A DNA stretch of 21,759 nucleotides from a candidate division CSSED10-310 bacterium (GTDB lineage: Bacteria; CSSED10-310; JAFGDC01): positions 1 to 21,759 of the forward strand of contig JAFGDC010000098.1 in the NCBI GenBank assembly GCA_016932295.1, in the 5' to 3' direction. The notes under the pieces are model-generated. The model searched no databases. It was not told the DNA's origin and saw only the letters and a program-made list of their open reading frames with translations. A program made the position numbers and the translations under genes. Positions 1 to 10,196 of the stretch are shown one piece after another (the stretch's first letter is position 1; every line of letters starts with the position of its first letter).

Positions 1-2
1 AT

Positions 3-68
3 ACGGATTCATGGATGCAGTCTTTCGACACGTGGTTCCACGCGGTGATGGAACTGGTGGTAAGGTAA
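3..68 (+). CDS. C-terminal tail of an upstream gene (5' truncated)
   Basis: This frame enters from the window edge and stops with TAA at 66-68. It encodes about 21 residues beginning TDSWMQSFDTWF and ending in a hydrophobic stretch. Most of its codons end in G or C, as in the real genes nearby, and the peptide looks like the end of an amphipathic helix. A competing frame is open from base 2 to a TGA at 185-187 and would end in TGATG with the next gene, but its third positions are mixed and it reads through a strong hairpin, so I prefer the short tail. Too little is visible to name a family. Confidence 0.3.
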   Translation, partial: TDSWMQSFDTWFHAVMELVVR

Positions 69-126
69 CGGATCGCCTGGTGGGTGAGTGGTTCGAGCCG
101 GTATGTGGACCGGCGGCAGGTGCCGA

Positions 127-157
127 GGTTCCGCCGCCAGAGGCAGGTGGCGGAACC
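127..157 (+). terminator. 12-bp hairpin, possible terminator without a T-run
   Basis: Bases 127-138 (GGTTCCGCCGCC) pair with 146-157 (GGTGGCGGAACC) as a 12-bp stem with one G-T wobble and a 7-base loop. It lies between the presumed upstream stop (68) and the next start (187). There is no T-run after the stem, so it is not a classic intrinsic terminator. It may instead protect a transcript end or shape the leader of the next gene. Confidence 0.35.
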
Positions 158-186
158 CCGGTTATTAGATCGGGAAACGGGGGTTG

Positions 187-1065
187 ATGATGGATGACAG
201 ACGAGTTGGAATCGATGAGATTCGTGGAGTCAGCAGCTTCACTGCTCAGATGCAGACGTTCGCGGGATATGCATCGAATTATCTTGGACCGATGTTATTC
301 CGCGGCGAATACGGTACCGGGCGGGAGTTTTTGGCGCGAATCATCCATTCGATGAGCAGCAAGGACCGCGGGTATTTTCTGAAGATCCGCTGTCATCGCC
401 TGCAGCGTCTGGCGGACTGGGATCTGACGGTGCGCAATCACCTGCTCTTGTTCTGTGCCGGTCGCATGCCGCTGCCAATCCACATCATTCGCAGGTTGAT
501 CAAGACCGGTTGCATGACGGTCAGCCGGGAGTTGGCCGGCCGGAGGTATCTGCACACCGGCCGAATGTTGCTGACATTGTTCTTTGACGAGGTGGGATTC
601 CTGGATCCCCAGTTACAGAATGCGATGTACTACATCGTCCGCAGTGGCGAGCAGGGTCCGATACAGCGCGAGGTGAAGCACTGGCGCATCGTGTTCGCAT
701 CTTCCTATGACCTGGCTTCTCAGGCTCATTCCGGGCAGTTCTCCAGCCGGTTGTACGATGAGATCAACGGTTTGAGCCTCGATTTTCCCCCTTTGCGTGA
801 CCGGACATCCGACATTCCCGCCCTGGCGTACCATTTCCTCAACGAGGTACTGGCTGCCCGCAACCGGGCGCCTGGAGGATTCTCCGAGGCATCCCTGGAT
901 TTCCTGCTCAATTACAGTTGGCCGGGCAATGTCGGGGAGCTTAAAATGAGTGTTGCCAGAGCTTGCGGGCGCTTGGCGCTCACCAGCCGACTGTTGGATG
1001 TTACGGCCTTCACCGACCTGGTTCGGCAGTCCCGTATGATCGACTTACGCATGGGGGTCGGCTGA
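187..1065 (+). CDS. Degenerate sigma-54-activator-type AAA+ domain protein
   Basis: The 292-residue protein is essentially a lone AAA+ domain of the NtrC type, with no receiver or other sensory domain in front and no Fis-type helix-turn-helix behind. The family fold is clear: GEYGTGRE (40-47) stands where GETGTGKE is expected, LLTLFFDE (128-135) is the Walker B strand, PPLRDRTSDIP follows, and SWPGNVGEL (244-252) replaces WPGNVREL. The residues needed for catalysis are changed: Walker A Lys is Arg46, the GAFTGA loop that contacts sigma-54 is absent, the arginine-finger segment reads FSSRLYDEIN, and the sensor II Arg is Gly250. It is therefore probably not an ATPase or a sigma-54 activator; it could be a scaffold, an anti-activator or a partner subunit. 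ATG 187 or 190 is the likely start, after a G-rich stretch; TTG 184 is also in frame. Its end overlaps the glycosyltransferase by 56 bases. Confidence 0.8.
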   Translation: MMDDRRVGIDEIRGVSSFTAQMQTFAGYASNYLGPMLFRGEYGTGREFLARIIHSMSSKDRGYFLKIRCHRLQRLADWDLTVRNHLLLFCAGRMPLPIHIIRRLIKTGCMTVSRELAGRRYLHTGRMLLTLFFDEVGFLDPQLQNAMYYIVRSGEQGPIQREVKHWRIVFASSYDLASQAHSGQFSSRLYDEINGLSLDFPPLRDRTSDIPALAYHFLNEVLAARNRAPGGFSEASLDFLLNYSWPGNVGELKMSVARACGRLALTSRLLDVTAFTDLVRQSRMIDLRMGVG

Positions 1066-1729
1066 ACCGTATCTTCACGAGATACCACAGCGCGGTCAAT
1101 CCATCGCGCCAACGGATCTTTTTCCCTTCCTCGATCGTCCTGGGAGCATAGCGTATCGGCACTTCATAAATAGGTATCCCGCACCGCAGTATCTTGCCCG
1201 TCACTTCCGGGCAGAATTCGAAGCCGTTACCTTTCAGATCCAACTGGCGCAGCAGGTCTGCCTCGATCATCTTGTAGCAGGTGGGTTCGTCCGTCAGAGA
1301 ACTGCCGTACAGCAGGTTGCAGCACCAGGTGATGAATCGTCCGCCCAGCCAGAAGCGCAGATATGACATGCGGGAGTGGGACAGAATGCGACTCCCGTAT
1401 ACGACGCGGGCCTGCTTTTCCAGCATGGTTGCCATGATGGGCATGTAGTCCTGTGGATCATACTCGAGATCCGCATCCTGAATGATCACCATGTCGCCGG
1501 TCACCGCCTCGAGCCCGGTGCGGATGGCGGCGCCCTTTCCGCGGTTGCGTTCATGACGGAGCACGGTGATCGAATCACCCAGGCCGGCGAGTACTTCCGT
1601 GGTGCCGTCCGTGGAGCCATCGTCCACAACCACGATTTCGTGGACGGCGGGAACGGCGCGGACCCGCTGGATGATATCGCCGATGGTGGCGCGCTCATTC
1701 AGAACAGGAATCACTACCGAGAGTTTCAT
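1010..1729 (-). CDS. Family 2 glycosyltransferase (dolichyl-phosphate-mannose synthase-like)
   Basis: The 239-residue protein is a GT-A fold transferase that would move a sugar from a nucleotide donor, in this subfamily commonly to a polyprenyl phosphate at the inner face of the membrane. It opens with LSVVIPVLNE, continues with VVVDDGSTDGT (33-43) and NRGKGAAIRTG, and has the metal-binding DAD at 85-87 in IIQDADLEYDP. No C-terminal membrane spans are visible, so it resembles the soluble DPM1/DpgS-like group. The substrate cannot be told from sequence. The start at 1729 has AAGGA seven bases upstream. A promoter at 1870-1898 suggests transcription independent of the pilus operon. The last residues overlap the end of the opposing AAA+ gene, and the tail after LWYLVKIRF looks unconserved. 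Confidence 0.85.
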   Translation of the reverse strand: MKLSVVIPVLNERATIGDIIQRVRAVPAVHEIVVVDDGSTDGTTEVLAGLGDSITVLRHERNRGKGAAIRTGLEAVTGDMVIIQDADLEYDPQDYMPIMATMLEKQARVVYGSRILSHSRMSYLRFWLGGRFITWCCNLLYGSSLTDEPTCYKMIEADLLRQLDLKGNGFEFCPEVTGKILRCGIPIYEVPIRYAPRTIEEGKKIRWRDGLTALWYLVKIRFSRPPCVSRSYGTAEPGR

Positions 1730-1869
1730 GAATATTCCTTGCCGGGGTCACCAGTTCCCGATGGACATCCACCGGTTCCGTTCCAGCGTCCGCTACGGTG
1801 CGTACGCCGGCCGTCTCGACTTACTCCGCACTCGGCCAGGGCCGGCGGCGGGATACACAAGAGTAACGC

Positions 1870-1898
1870 ACTATAACCCGTTTGAATTGAACCGTCCA
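1870..1898 (-). promoter_or_regulatory. Sigma-70-type promoter for the glycosyltransferase
   Basis: On the minus strand TGGACG (1893-1898) is followed after 17 bases by TATAGT (1870-1875). These match the -35 and -10 consensus at 4 and 5 of 6 positions. It would give a leader of roughly 135 bases to the start at 1729. It lies in the 253-base gap downstream of the small membrane-protein gene, in which I see no other gene. Confidence 0.4.
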
Positions 1899-1982
1899 GT
1901 TGGGCTCACCACCGCATCCCCAGCCACCGGGCGGTTTGCCGGCTGATTCAGCGGTGCTGCCGATCAGTGCGAACGGGTTTGG

Positions 1983-2375
1983 CTAGAGGTCCTGGACCTT
2001 GAATATCTCGAACCGCCACTTGTACACACCATACAACGGCAGCTTGACTTCGCGGATGTAGTGCAGTTTCACCTGGATACGTTTGTCATCCAGTTCGGTC
2101 ACCACGAGGTTCTTCTCATCCAGTGGGATCTTCATCTGCTGTGCTGTCTGGCGGATCTGCTCGACCACCGAATCGACCGTGGGGGGTGTGGCGCCGTTGA
2201 AGAACCTGTCCCAGTTGACGATCTTGATCACCTTTTCCTTGAAGTCCAGTTGCGCCATGTAGGGTGGCACGAACTTGGTGGCAAGGAAGATGAGCAACGC
2301 GGCGAGAACCAGCGCGATGATCACCGGTGTTTTCGAATCAGCCTTTCCCGATTGGTTTCCCATGAGTGCGCACAT
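1983..2375 (-). CDS. Small single-span membrane protein at the end of the pil operon (DUF4845-like)
   Basis: The 130-residue protein has a short polar N-terminus, one membrane span at about 17-38 (VIIALVLAALLIFLAT) and an extracytoplasmic domain of about 90 residues with predicted helix and strands, including the motifs KFVPPYMAQLDFKEKV and LPLYGVYKWRF. The layout (one N-terminal span, a Pro-Tyr pair just after it, a strand-rich end) is like DUF4845 proteins, but I cannot confirm the family. A GGGAGGGG site on the coding strand sits about 10 bases before the first ATG, favouring 2375 over the ATG at 2363. It starts 34 bases after pilR and is read in the same direction, so it is probably the last gene of the pilus operon and may be a minor pilus or envelope accessory factor. 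Confidence 0.65.
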   Translation of the reverse strand: MCALMGNQSGKADSKTPVIIALVLAALLIFLATKFVPPYMAQLDFKEKVIKIVNWDRFFNGATPPTVDSVVEQIRQTAQQMKIPLDEKNLVVTELDDKRIQVKLHYIREVKLPLYGVYKWRFEIFKVQDL

Positions 2376-2409
2376 GATTCCTTTACCCCTCCCGAGGAAT
2401 GTTCAACAA

Positions 2410-3822
2410 TCAAACACTTTCGCCTGGATCATCCTGTTTGTCCATACCATGTTTCTCCAGGCGGTATCGAAACGACCTGAAACTGACATTGAGCAGCCTG
2501 GCTGCCGCCTTCTTCACGCCGTTCGATGTCTCCAGGGCTTTTTCCAGGAGATCCCTTTCCATAGTATCGAGAAATTCATCCAGATCAATGCCTTCTTTTT
2601 GGAACCGGTTCAAAATCCGTTCGTTGCTCAGGGGCGACGACGCATCCGACAGGCGGATATGGGGCGGCAGATGTTCATTGTGCAGTACCGGTCCCGGTTC
2701 CAGCGCGGCAATACGTTCCAGGACATTCTCCAGTTCCCGCACATTGCCCGGCCAGTCGGCCGAGATGAGTGTTTGCAGCGCATCCGGCGCGACCGTCTTC
2801 TTGCCGGCGCCGCATTGTCGGCAGTATTTGTCGAGGAAGTGCTCCACCAGCATTGGAATATCCTCCCGCCGTTCACGAAGCGGGGGGATATGGACGGGGA
2901 TCACGTTCAGCCGATAGAACAGGTCCTGGCGGAATTTTCCCTCTTTGATAAGGGATTCCAGGCTGCGGTTGGTGGCGGCGATGATGCGCACGTCCACCGA
3001 GATGTCCTTGATACCGCCGATCCGCTTGAACTTCTTGTCATTAAGGAAGCGCAGCAGCTTGACCTGGACCGCCGGGCTCATGTCACCCACTTCATCAAGG
3101 AAGAACGTGCCGTGGTTGGCGAATTCAAGTAAACCCTGCTTGTTGTCGATAGCACCGGTGAACGCTCCCTTTTTGTGCCCGAACAATTCGCTTTCCAGGA
3201 GGGTTTCGGGCAGTGCGCCGCAGTTCACGGTCACGAAAGGCTGCGTACCGCGGATACCGGAGTAGTGGATGGCGGATGCCACCAGTTCCTTGCCGGTACC
3301 ACTGTCACCGGTGATAAGTACGGTGCTCGGAAGATCGGCGACGCGCTTGATGGTATTGAAAATTTCCTTGATCTGCCGGCTCGTGCCGATGATTTCTTGC
3401 TTGCCATAGCGGGTTTGCAGCCGCCTGCGCAGGAAGATATTTTCTTCACGCAGTTTGCGTTGCTCGATGACTCGGCGCACCACGATACGCATCTGATCCT
3501 TGCCGAAGGGTTTGATGATGTAATCCGAGGCTCCCTCCTTGAGCGCTTCCACCATGGTTTCCATTGAGCTGAACGCGGTTATCATGATCACATCCATGCT
3601 GGGAGCCATGCTTTTAAAGCGGCGCAGCAGGGAGATGCCGTCGATATCCGGGATGCGGATGTCGGAGATGGCGAGTTCGAACGAACCATCGCGGTCGAGC
3701 AGCTCCAGCGCCTGCATTCCCGAGGATGCGGTATAGACGGTGTGACCGTCTTTCTCCAGCATCACCGACAGGACATCGAGCATGCTTTGCTCATCATCGA
3801 CGACAAGAATACTGGGACTCAT
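2410..3822 (-). CDS. pilR: Sigma-54-dependent response regulator PilR (NtrC family)
   Basis: The 470-residue protein has the full three-domain plan. The receiver (about 4-120) has acidic D9/D10, phospho-acceptor D54 and K104 in KPF. The AAA+ domain (about 143-375) has Walker A GDSGTGKE (172-179), an intact sigma-54 contact loop GAFTGA (219-224), FFLDEVGD (240-247), the arginine-finger segment FRQDLFYRLN and WPGNVREL. The Fis-type helix-turn-helix is at about 424-457. It should activate sigma-54 promoters, classically that of the pilin gene, when phosphorylated by PilS. Its ATG overlaps the pilS stop as ATGA (3819-3822), with GGAGGAACAGC before the start, which implies translational coupling. 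The name PilR rather than another NtrC-family label rests on the pilB-T-C-S neighbourhood. Confidence 0.93.
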   Translation of the reverse strand: MSPSILVVDDEQSMLDVLSVMLEKDGHTVYTASSGMQALELLDRDGSFELAISDIRIPDIDGISLLRRFKSMAPSMDVIMITAFSSMETMVEALKEGASDYIIKPFGKDQMRIVVRRVIEQRKLREENIFLRRRLQTRYGKQEIIGTSRQIKEIFNTIKRVADLPSTVLITGDSGTGKELVASAIHYSGIRGTQPFVTVNCGALPETLLESELFGHKKGAFTGAIDNKQGLLEFANHGTFFLDEVGDMSPAVQVKLLRFLNDKKFKRIGGIKDISVDVRIIAATNRSLESLIKEGKFRQDLFYRLNVIPVHIPPLRERREDIPMLVEHFLDKYCRQCGAGKKTVAPDALQTLISADWPGNVRELENVLERIAALEPGPVLHNEHLPPHIRLSDASSPLSNERILNRFQKEGIDLDEFLDTMERDLLEKALETSNGVKKAAARLLNVSFRSFRYRLEKHGMDKQDDPGESV

Positions 3823-5615
3823 GCTGTTCCTCCACTGGGCCGGGACGGCAGCAGGACATGGAAGGTGGTACCTGTTCCAATCCGGCTGGCCACGGCAAAA
3901 TGACCCGAATGACCTTCGATGATACGATAACTGATGGCCAATCCTAAACCCGTACCGCTTTTCTTGTAGCTGGTGAAAGGATTGAAGATACCTTCCATCT
4001 GTTCGGGACGGATGCCGCTGCCGCTGTCCTCGACGCTCACGCAGGCGAACAGCACGTCCCCCTTCTCGTGACCATCCTCGATCCCCCCTTGCAGTTCACC
4101 CGCATCAATCAATGTCGACGATGGTGGCGACAGCCAGCGATAGGACGTGCTGATTGTCAGGGTGCCGCTGTCGGACATGGCTTCCATGGCATTTTTGATG
4201 AGATTCCAGAACACCTGGTTGATTTTTTCCAGGTCGACGAGCGCGGGTAGTTCCTTGTGCGTGGTGCGCATGCTCAGGATGAGGTTGGAGCCTTCCGGCC
4301 TGCTGGCCCGCAGCATGGTGAGTATGCCGTTGAGGATTTCATTGAGATCGCGGGGTTCGATCTTCAACGCCATGGGGCGTGAATAGTCAAGGAAGTCGGT
4401 GATGAGCCGGTTGAGTCGCTGCGATTCCCGCATCACCACCCGCATGAGCCGCTGATCCTTCTCGTCCAGGTTTGGATTTTCACTCAGCAGTTCAATACTG
4501 CCGGTCATGGCCGCCAGCGGATTGCGGATTTCATGCGCGATGTTGGCCGCCAGCTCCGCCATGCTCGCCCACTTGTCGGCCATCTGTTTGTGGAATTCCA
4601 ATTGCCGGATCTTGGCCATGTCCTGAAACAAAAGCAGGATGCCTTTCTTGCGATTCTGCTCATCGCGCAACAGGGAAATGGTGAAGCTGAGCGGTATGGA
4701 CTCACCATCCCGGTCATATGTGATTTCCTCTGAATATGCCGAGGCCGCCTCACTGTCATGCAGCAGTCTCCTGATGCGGCGTATAATCCGTTCCGGAAAC
4801 AATCCATCCACCTGCTTGCCGGCTACGTCTTCCTCGCGGCGACCCAGCAGCCTTTCCCCTTCCGGATTGAGGATGTGCACCGTTCTTTCCAGGTTGACCG
4901 TCATCAGTCCGCTTTGAATACTGCGAATTATATGCCGCAGGCGAAACCGGAGATCCTCGTAGTGATCGATATGCATGGCCAGCAGGTCATCGGTCTTGCG
5001 CATGCTCTCCGTGGCGTACTGGCTCAGGTATCCAACCATGAAGAAGCCGCCGAGATTGGTGACCATGAAATAGAAGACGAGGTTTTTAGGGAGGTTGAGT
5101 ACGCCGATGCGCTGCCTGAGGTTGAAGATCTGAACGTCGAACATGCCGGCGAGGGCGAGCCAGAGGTAGAGCGCGGCGGCGAGTCCGGCGAACAGGATAC
5201 TGCTGTTGCCGCCGAGGATGATGCTGGCGCTGACGATAGTCAGGATGTACAGGATGGTGAAGGGTCCACCGCTGCCTCCCAGCGCGAAAATGATCATGGT
5301 TTCGAGGAAGAGATCGATGGTCATCTGGATATGGGCGAAAAAACGCATGTTGGGGCAACGGGGATAGTACAGGAGGTAGCCGATGGACAGGAGCAGCATG
5401 GTGATGGAAACGTAGACGAACAGGCCGGCGATCGTGTTGGTCTCCAGGATGCCCAGGCCGGCGTGCTCCTGCAGGGCGATGTAATGGGCGATCCCGGCGG
5501 CGATGAGCATGATGAGCGCGATCAGCAGGCGCATCCCGATCATGATCCTGACCTTGGCGGCCAGGTCGTATTCGCTTCTCGGGAGATGTACTCTATCCTG
5601 CGTCGCTGCGTTCAC
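3819..5615 (-). CDS. pilS: Membrane sensor histidine kinase PilS
   Basis: The 598-residue kinase has about six membrane spans between residues 27 and 200, like PilS of Pseudomonas. A PAS domain follows (about 233-340), then a HisKA region with H361 in NIAHEIRNPLAAM and an HATPase domain (about 455-595) with NLIKNAMEAM, DSGSGI and GTGLGLAI. It would sense a membrane or pilin-related signal and phosphorylate PilR, whose gene overlaps by 4 bases. The start is GTG at 5615; an in-frame TGA lies six bases upstream, so the gene cannot begin earlier. The ribosome site is weak (GGAG about 13 bases away). The insert at about 482-505, between the N and G boxes, is longer than usual and polar. Confidence 0.92.
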   Translation of the reverse strand: MNAATQDRVHLPRSEYDLAAKVRIMIGMRLLIALIMLIAAGIAHYIALQEHAGLGILETNTIAGLFVYVSITMLLLSIGYLLYYPRCPNMRFFAHIQMTIDLFLETMIIFALGGSGGPFTILYILTIVSASIILGGNSSILFAGLAAALYLWLALAGMFDVQIFNLRQRIGVLNLPKNLVFYFMVTNLGGFFMVGYLSQYATESMRKTDDLLAMHIDHYEDLRFRLRHIIRSIQSGLMTVNLERTVHILNPEGERLLGRREEDVAGKQVDGLFPERIIRRIRRLLHDSEAASAYSEEITYDRDGESIPLSFTISLLRDEQNRKKGILLLFQDMAKIRQLEFHKQMADKWASMAELAANIAHEIRNPLAAMTGSIELLSENPNLDEKDQRLMRVVMRESQRLNRLITDFLDYSRPMALKIEPRDLNEILNGILTMLRASRPEGSNLILSMRTTHKELPALVDLEKINQVFWNLIKNAMEAMSDSGTLTISTSYRWLSPPSSTLIDAGELQGGIEDGHEKGDVLFACVSVEDSGSGIRPEQMEGIFNPFTSYKKSGTGLGLAISYRIIEGHSGHFAVASRIGTGTTFHVLLPSRPSGGTA

Positions 5616-5687
5616 GATTCAACCGGTTCTCCAGGGGCGTCGCCCCCCCCGGTCGGTACTGTCGCCGTCATGTTCCCGCTGTGCCGG

Positions 5688-6911
5688 TCAGCTCGATATC
5701 TTCTGACTCATGTCACCGATCATCTTGAACATCGGCAGATACATGGCCAACACCAGGCCGCCGATGACCACGCCGAGGAACATCATGATCAACGGTTCCA
5801 GCATCTTGGTGAGGTTCGAGACGGCGATATCCACCTCTTCGTCGTAGAAGTCGGCGATTTTATCCAGCATTGAGTCGAGGGCACCGGTGGATTCCCCGAC
5901 CGCGATCATTTGCACCACCATGGCCGGAAACACCTCGGTCTGAGCCAGCGGATCGGAGATGGATTTACCTTCGCTGATGCTCACCCTGGTCTTCATGACC
6001 GCTTCTTCGATGACCTTGTTGCCGGCGGTCTTTGCCGTGATTTCAAGGCCATCCAGGATAGGCACGCCGGAACTGATGAGGGTGCCCAGGGTGCGCGTGA
6101 ATTTGGCGACCGCCACCTTTCTGAGGAGCGGTCCGAAGACCGGCGTCTTGAGGAGCACGGCATCGAGGAGCCTGGCGCCTTTTTCGGTTTTGTAGAACTG
6201 CCGGATACCGATGATGAGACCGATGATCGCCAGGATGATGAGGGCGATATATGACTGCACGAATTCGCTGATACCGATGACGATGCGCGTCGGAAGGGGG
6301 AGGGTGCTGCCTAACTGCACGAAGATCTTGGCGAAGGTCGGCAAGACCTTCCACATCATGAGGATCACCACCAGTAAGGCGACGGTCATGATGGCGATGG
6401 GATAAACCATGGCTGATTTAATCTGGCGCTTCAGGGTGATGGATGCTTCCATGTAGGCGGAAAGACGGTTCAGAATAGTGTCCAAGATACCGCCCGTCTC
6501 CCCGGCTTCCACCATGTTGCAGTACAGTTCGCTGAAGATTTTGGGATGCTTCCGCAGGGCGTCGGCATAGGTGGACCCGGATTCGACGTTCTGACGGATA
6601 TCATTGATGGCCTTTGCAAAAACCGGATTCTCCGTCTGTGTCGATAGGATTTCCAGGCACTGCACAAGGGGCAGACCGGCATCCACCATGGTGGCGAAGG
6701 TCCTCGTGAAGACCACCAGGTCGCGGTCCTTGACCCGGTATGACAGACCGGGGATGACAATCTTGACGTCCTTCAGCTTCGGTTTCACCTTGCTGGGGGT
6801 GATTTTCTGCCGGCGCAGTTGCAGGCGTACCAGATCGGCATTGTCAGCCATCATCACGCCCTTGACTTCCTTGCCGTCCTGATCCTTTCCGACCCACTTG
6901 AATTCAGGCAT
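5688..6911 (-). CDS. pilC: Type IV pilus inner-membrane platform protein PilC
   Basis: The 407-residue protein has two T2SSF repeats (about 68-191 and 271-393), each with the conserved pattern FTRTFATMVDAGLPLV / FTRTLGTLISSGVPIL and VEAGETGGILD / IAVGESTGALD. Membrane spans are at about 170-190, 222-238 and 373-393. It sits in the inner membrane, where the cytoplasmic motors PilB and PilT are thought to drive it to insert or remove pilins. The start at 6911 has GGAGG eight bases upstream. It follows pilT after 35 bases and precedes pilS by 72. Confidence 0.96.
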   Translation of the reverse strand: MPEFKWVGKDQDGKEVKGVMMADNADLVRLQLRRQKITPSKVKPKLKDVKIVIPGLSYRVKDRDLVVFTRTFATMVDAGLPLVQCLEILSTQTENPVFAKAINDIRQNVESGSTYADALRKHPKIFSELYCNMVEAGETGGILDTILNRLSAYMEASITLKRQIKSAMVYPIAIMTVALLVVILMMWKVLPTFAKIFVQLGSTLPLPTRIVIGISEFVQSYIALIILAIIGLIIGIRQFYKTEKGARLLDAVLLKTPVFGPLLRKVAVAKFTRTLGTLISSGVPILDGLEITAKTAGNKVIEEAVMKTRVSISEGKSISDPLAQTEVFPAMVVQMIAVGESTGALDSMLDKIADFYDEEVDIAVSNLTKMLEPLIMMFLGVVIGGLVLAMYLPMFKMIGDMSQKISS

Positions 6912-6946
6912 CCCTTATTCCTCCCTCACCGGGCAGACCCGGCGGC

Positions 6947-8077
<1,131 letters not shown>

Positions 8078-8086
8078 GATCGCACC

Positions 8087-9895
<1,809 letters not shown>

Positions 9896-9992
9896 CCGGC
9901 TCTACCTGTTCCATATCTGCTCCCAAACTGCTTCCGGGAGGCAACCTGTTGGTGTATCGAATATAACGTGTTTCTCTGCGTCTACCGCTACC

Positions 9993-10021
9993 AAGCTACC
10001 CTATGCTCACAATCATGTCAA
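9993..10021 (-). promoter_or_regulatory. Sigma-70-type promoter for the pilB operon
   Basis: On the minus strand a perfect TTGACA (10016-10021) is followed after 17 bases by TAGCTT (9993-9998), which keeps the key TA....T of the -10 box. It points to pilB at 9895 with a leader of about 90 bases. This suggests constitutive sigma-70 expression of the motor genes rather than self-control by PilR. Confidence 0.5.
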
Positions 10022-10119
10022 GGGACGGAGCGGCCGGCAGGGACCTTCGCCGAGTCGTGGGGAGAACCGCTAAGTGTCTATCATGACTACCATTCACTAC
10101 CAATCTCGGCATGCCGCTA

Positions 10120-10148
10120 TTGACAATGATCTCCCCACATGGTACCCA
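10120..10148 (+). promoter_or_regulatory. Sigma-70-type promoter with extended -10 for the secreted protein
   Basis: A perfect TTGACA (10120-10125), a 17-base spacer and TACCCA (10143-10148), preceded by TGG, form an extended -10 promoter. It would start transcription about 40 bases before the ATG at 10197. Confidence 0.45.
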
Positions 10149-10196
10149 ACACGATGCAAACAAGATGCGTGCGGATTTCCCAGCTGGAGGTGGCCG

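Larger units (their letters stand above)
9896..10196. other. Divergent intergenic region between pilB and a secreted-protein gene
   Basis: This 301-base stretch holds no convincing gene. It contains one promoter for each flanking gene, both with a perfect TTGACA -35 box. Their -35 boxes lie about 100 bases apart and point away from each other. I see no sigma-54 (-24/-12) site for pilB here. Confidence 0.6.

Noticed and set aside
2..187. A frame open from base 2 to a TGA at 185-187 that would overlap the AAA+ start as TGATG
   Set aside because: Mixed third positions, Gly/Pro-rich low-information peptide, and it runs through a 12-bp hairpin; the short tail ending at 68 looks more like a gene end.
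4758..5873. Long plus-strand open frame of 371 codons opposite pilS
   Set aside because: It is the antisense of pilS and the pilC end; its His/Asp/Glu-rich product is typical of the reverse strand of a GC-rich gene.
6930..6943. Short inverted repeat CCGGG-CAGA-CCCGG between pilT and pilC
   Set aside because: Only five base pairs and no T-run; expected by chance in GC-rich DNA.
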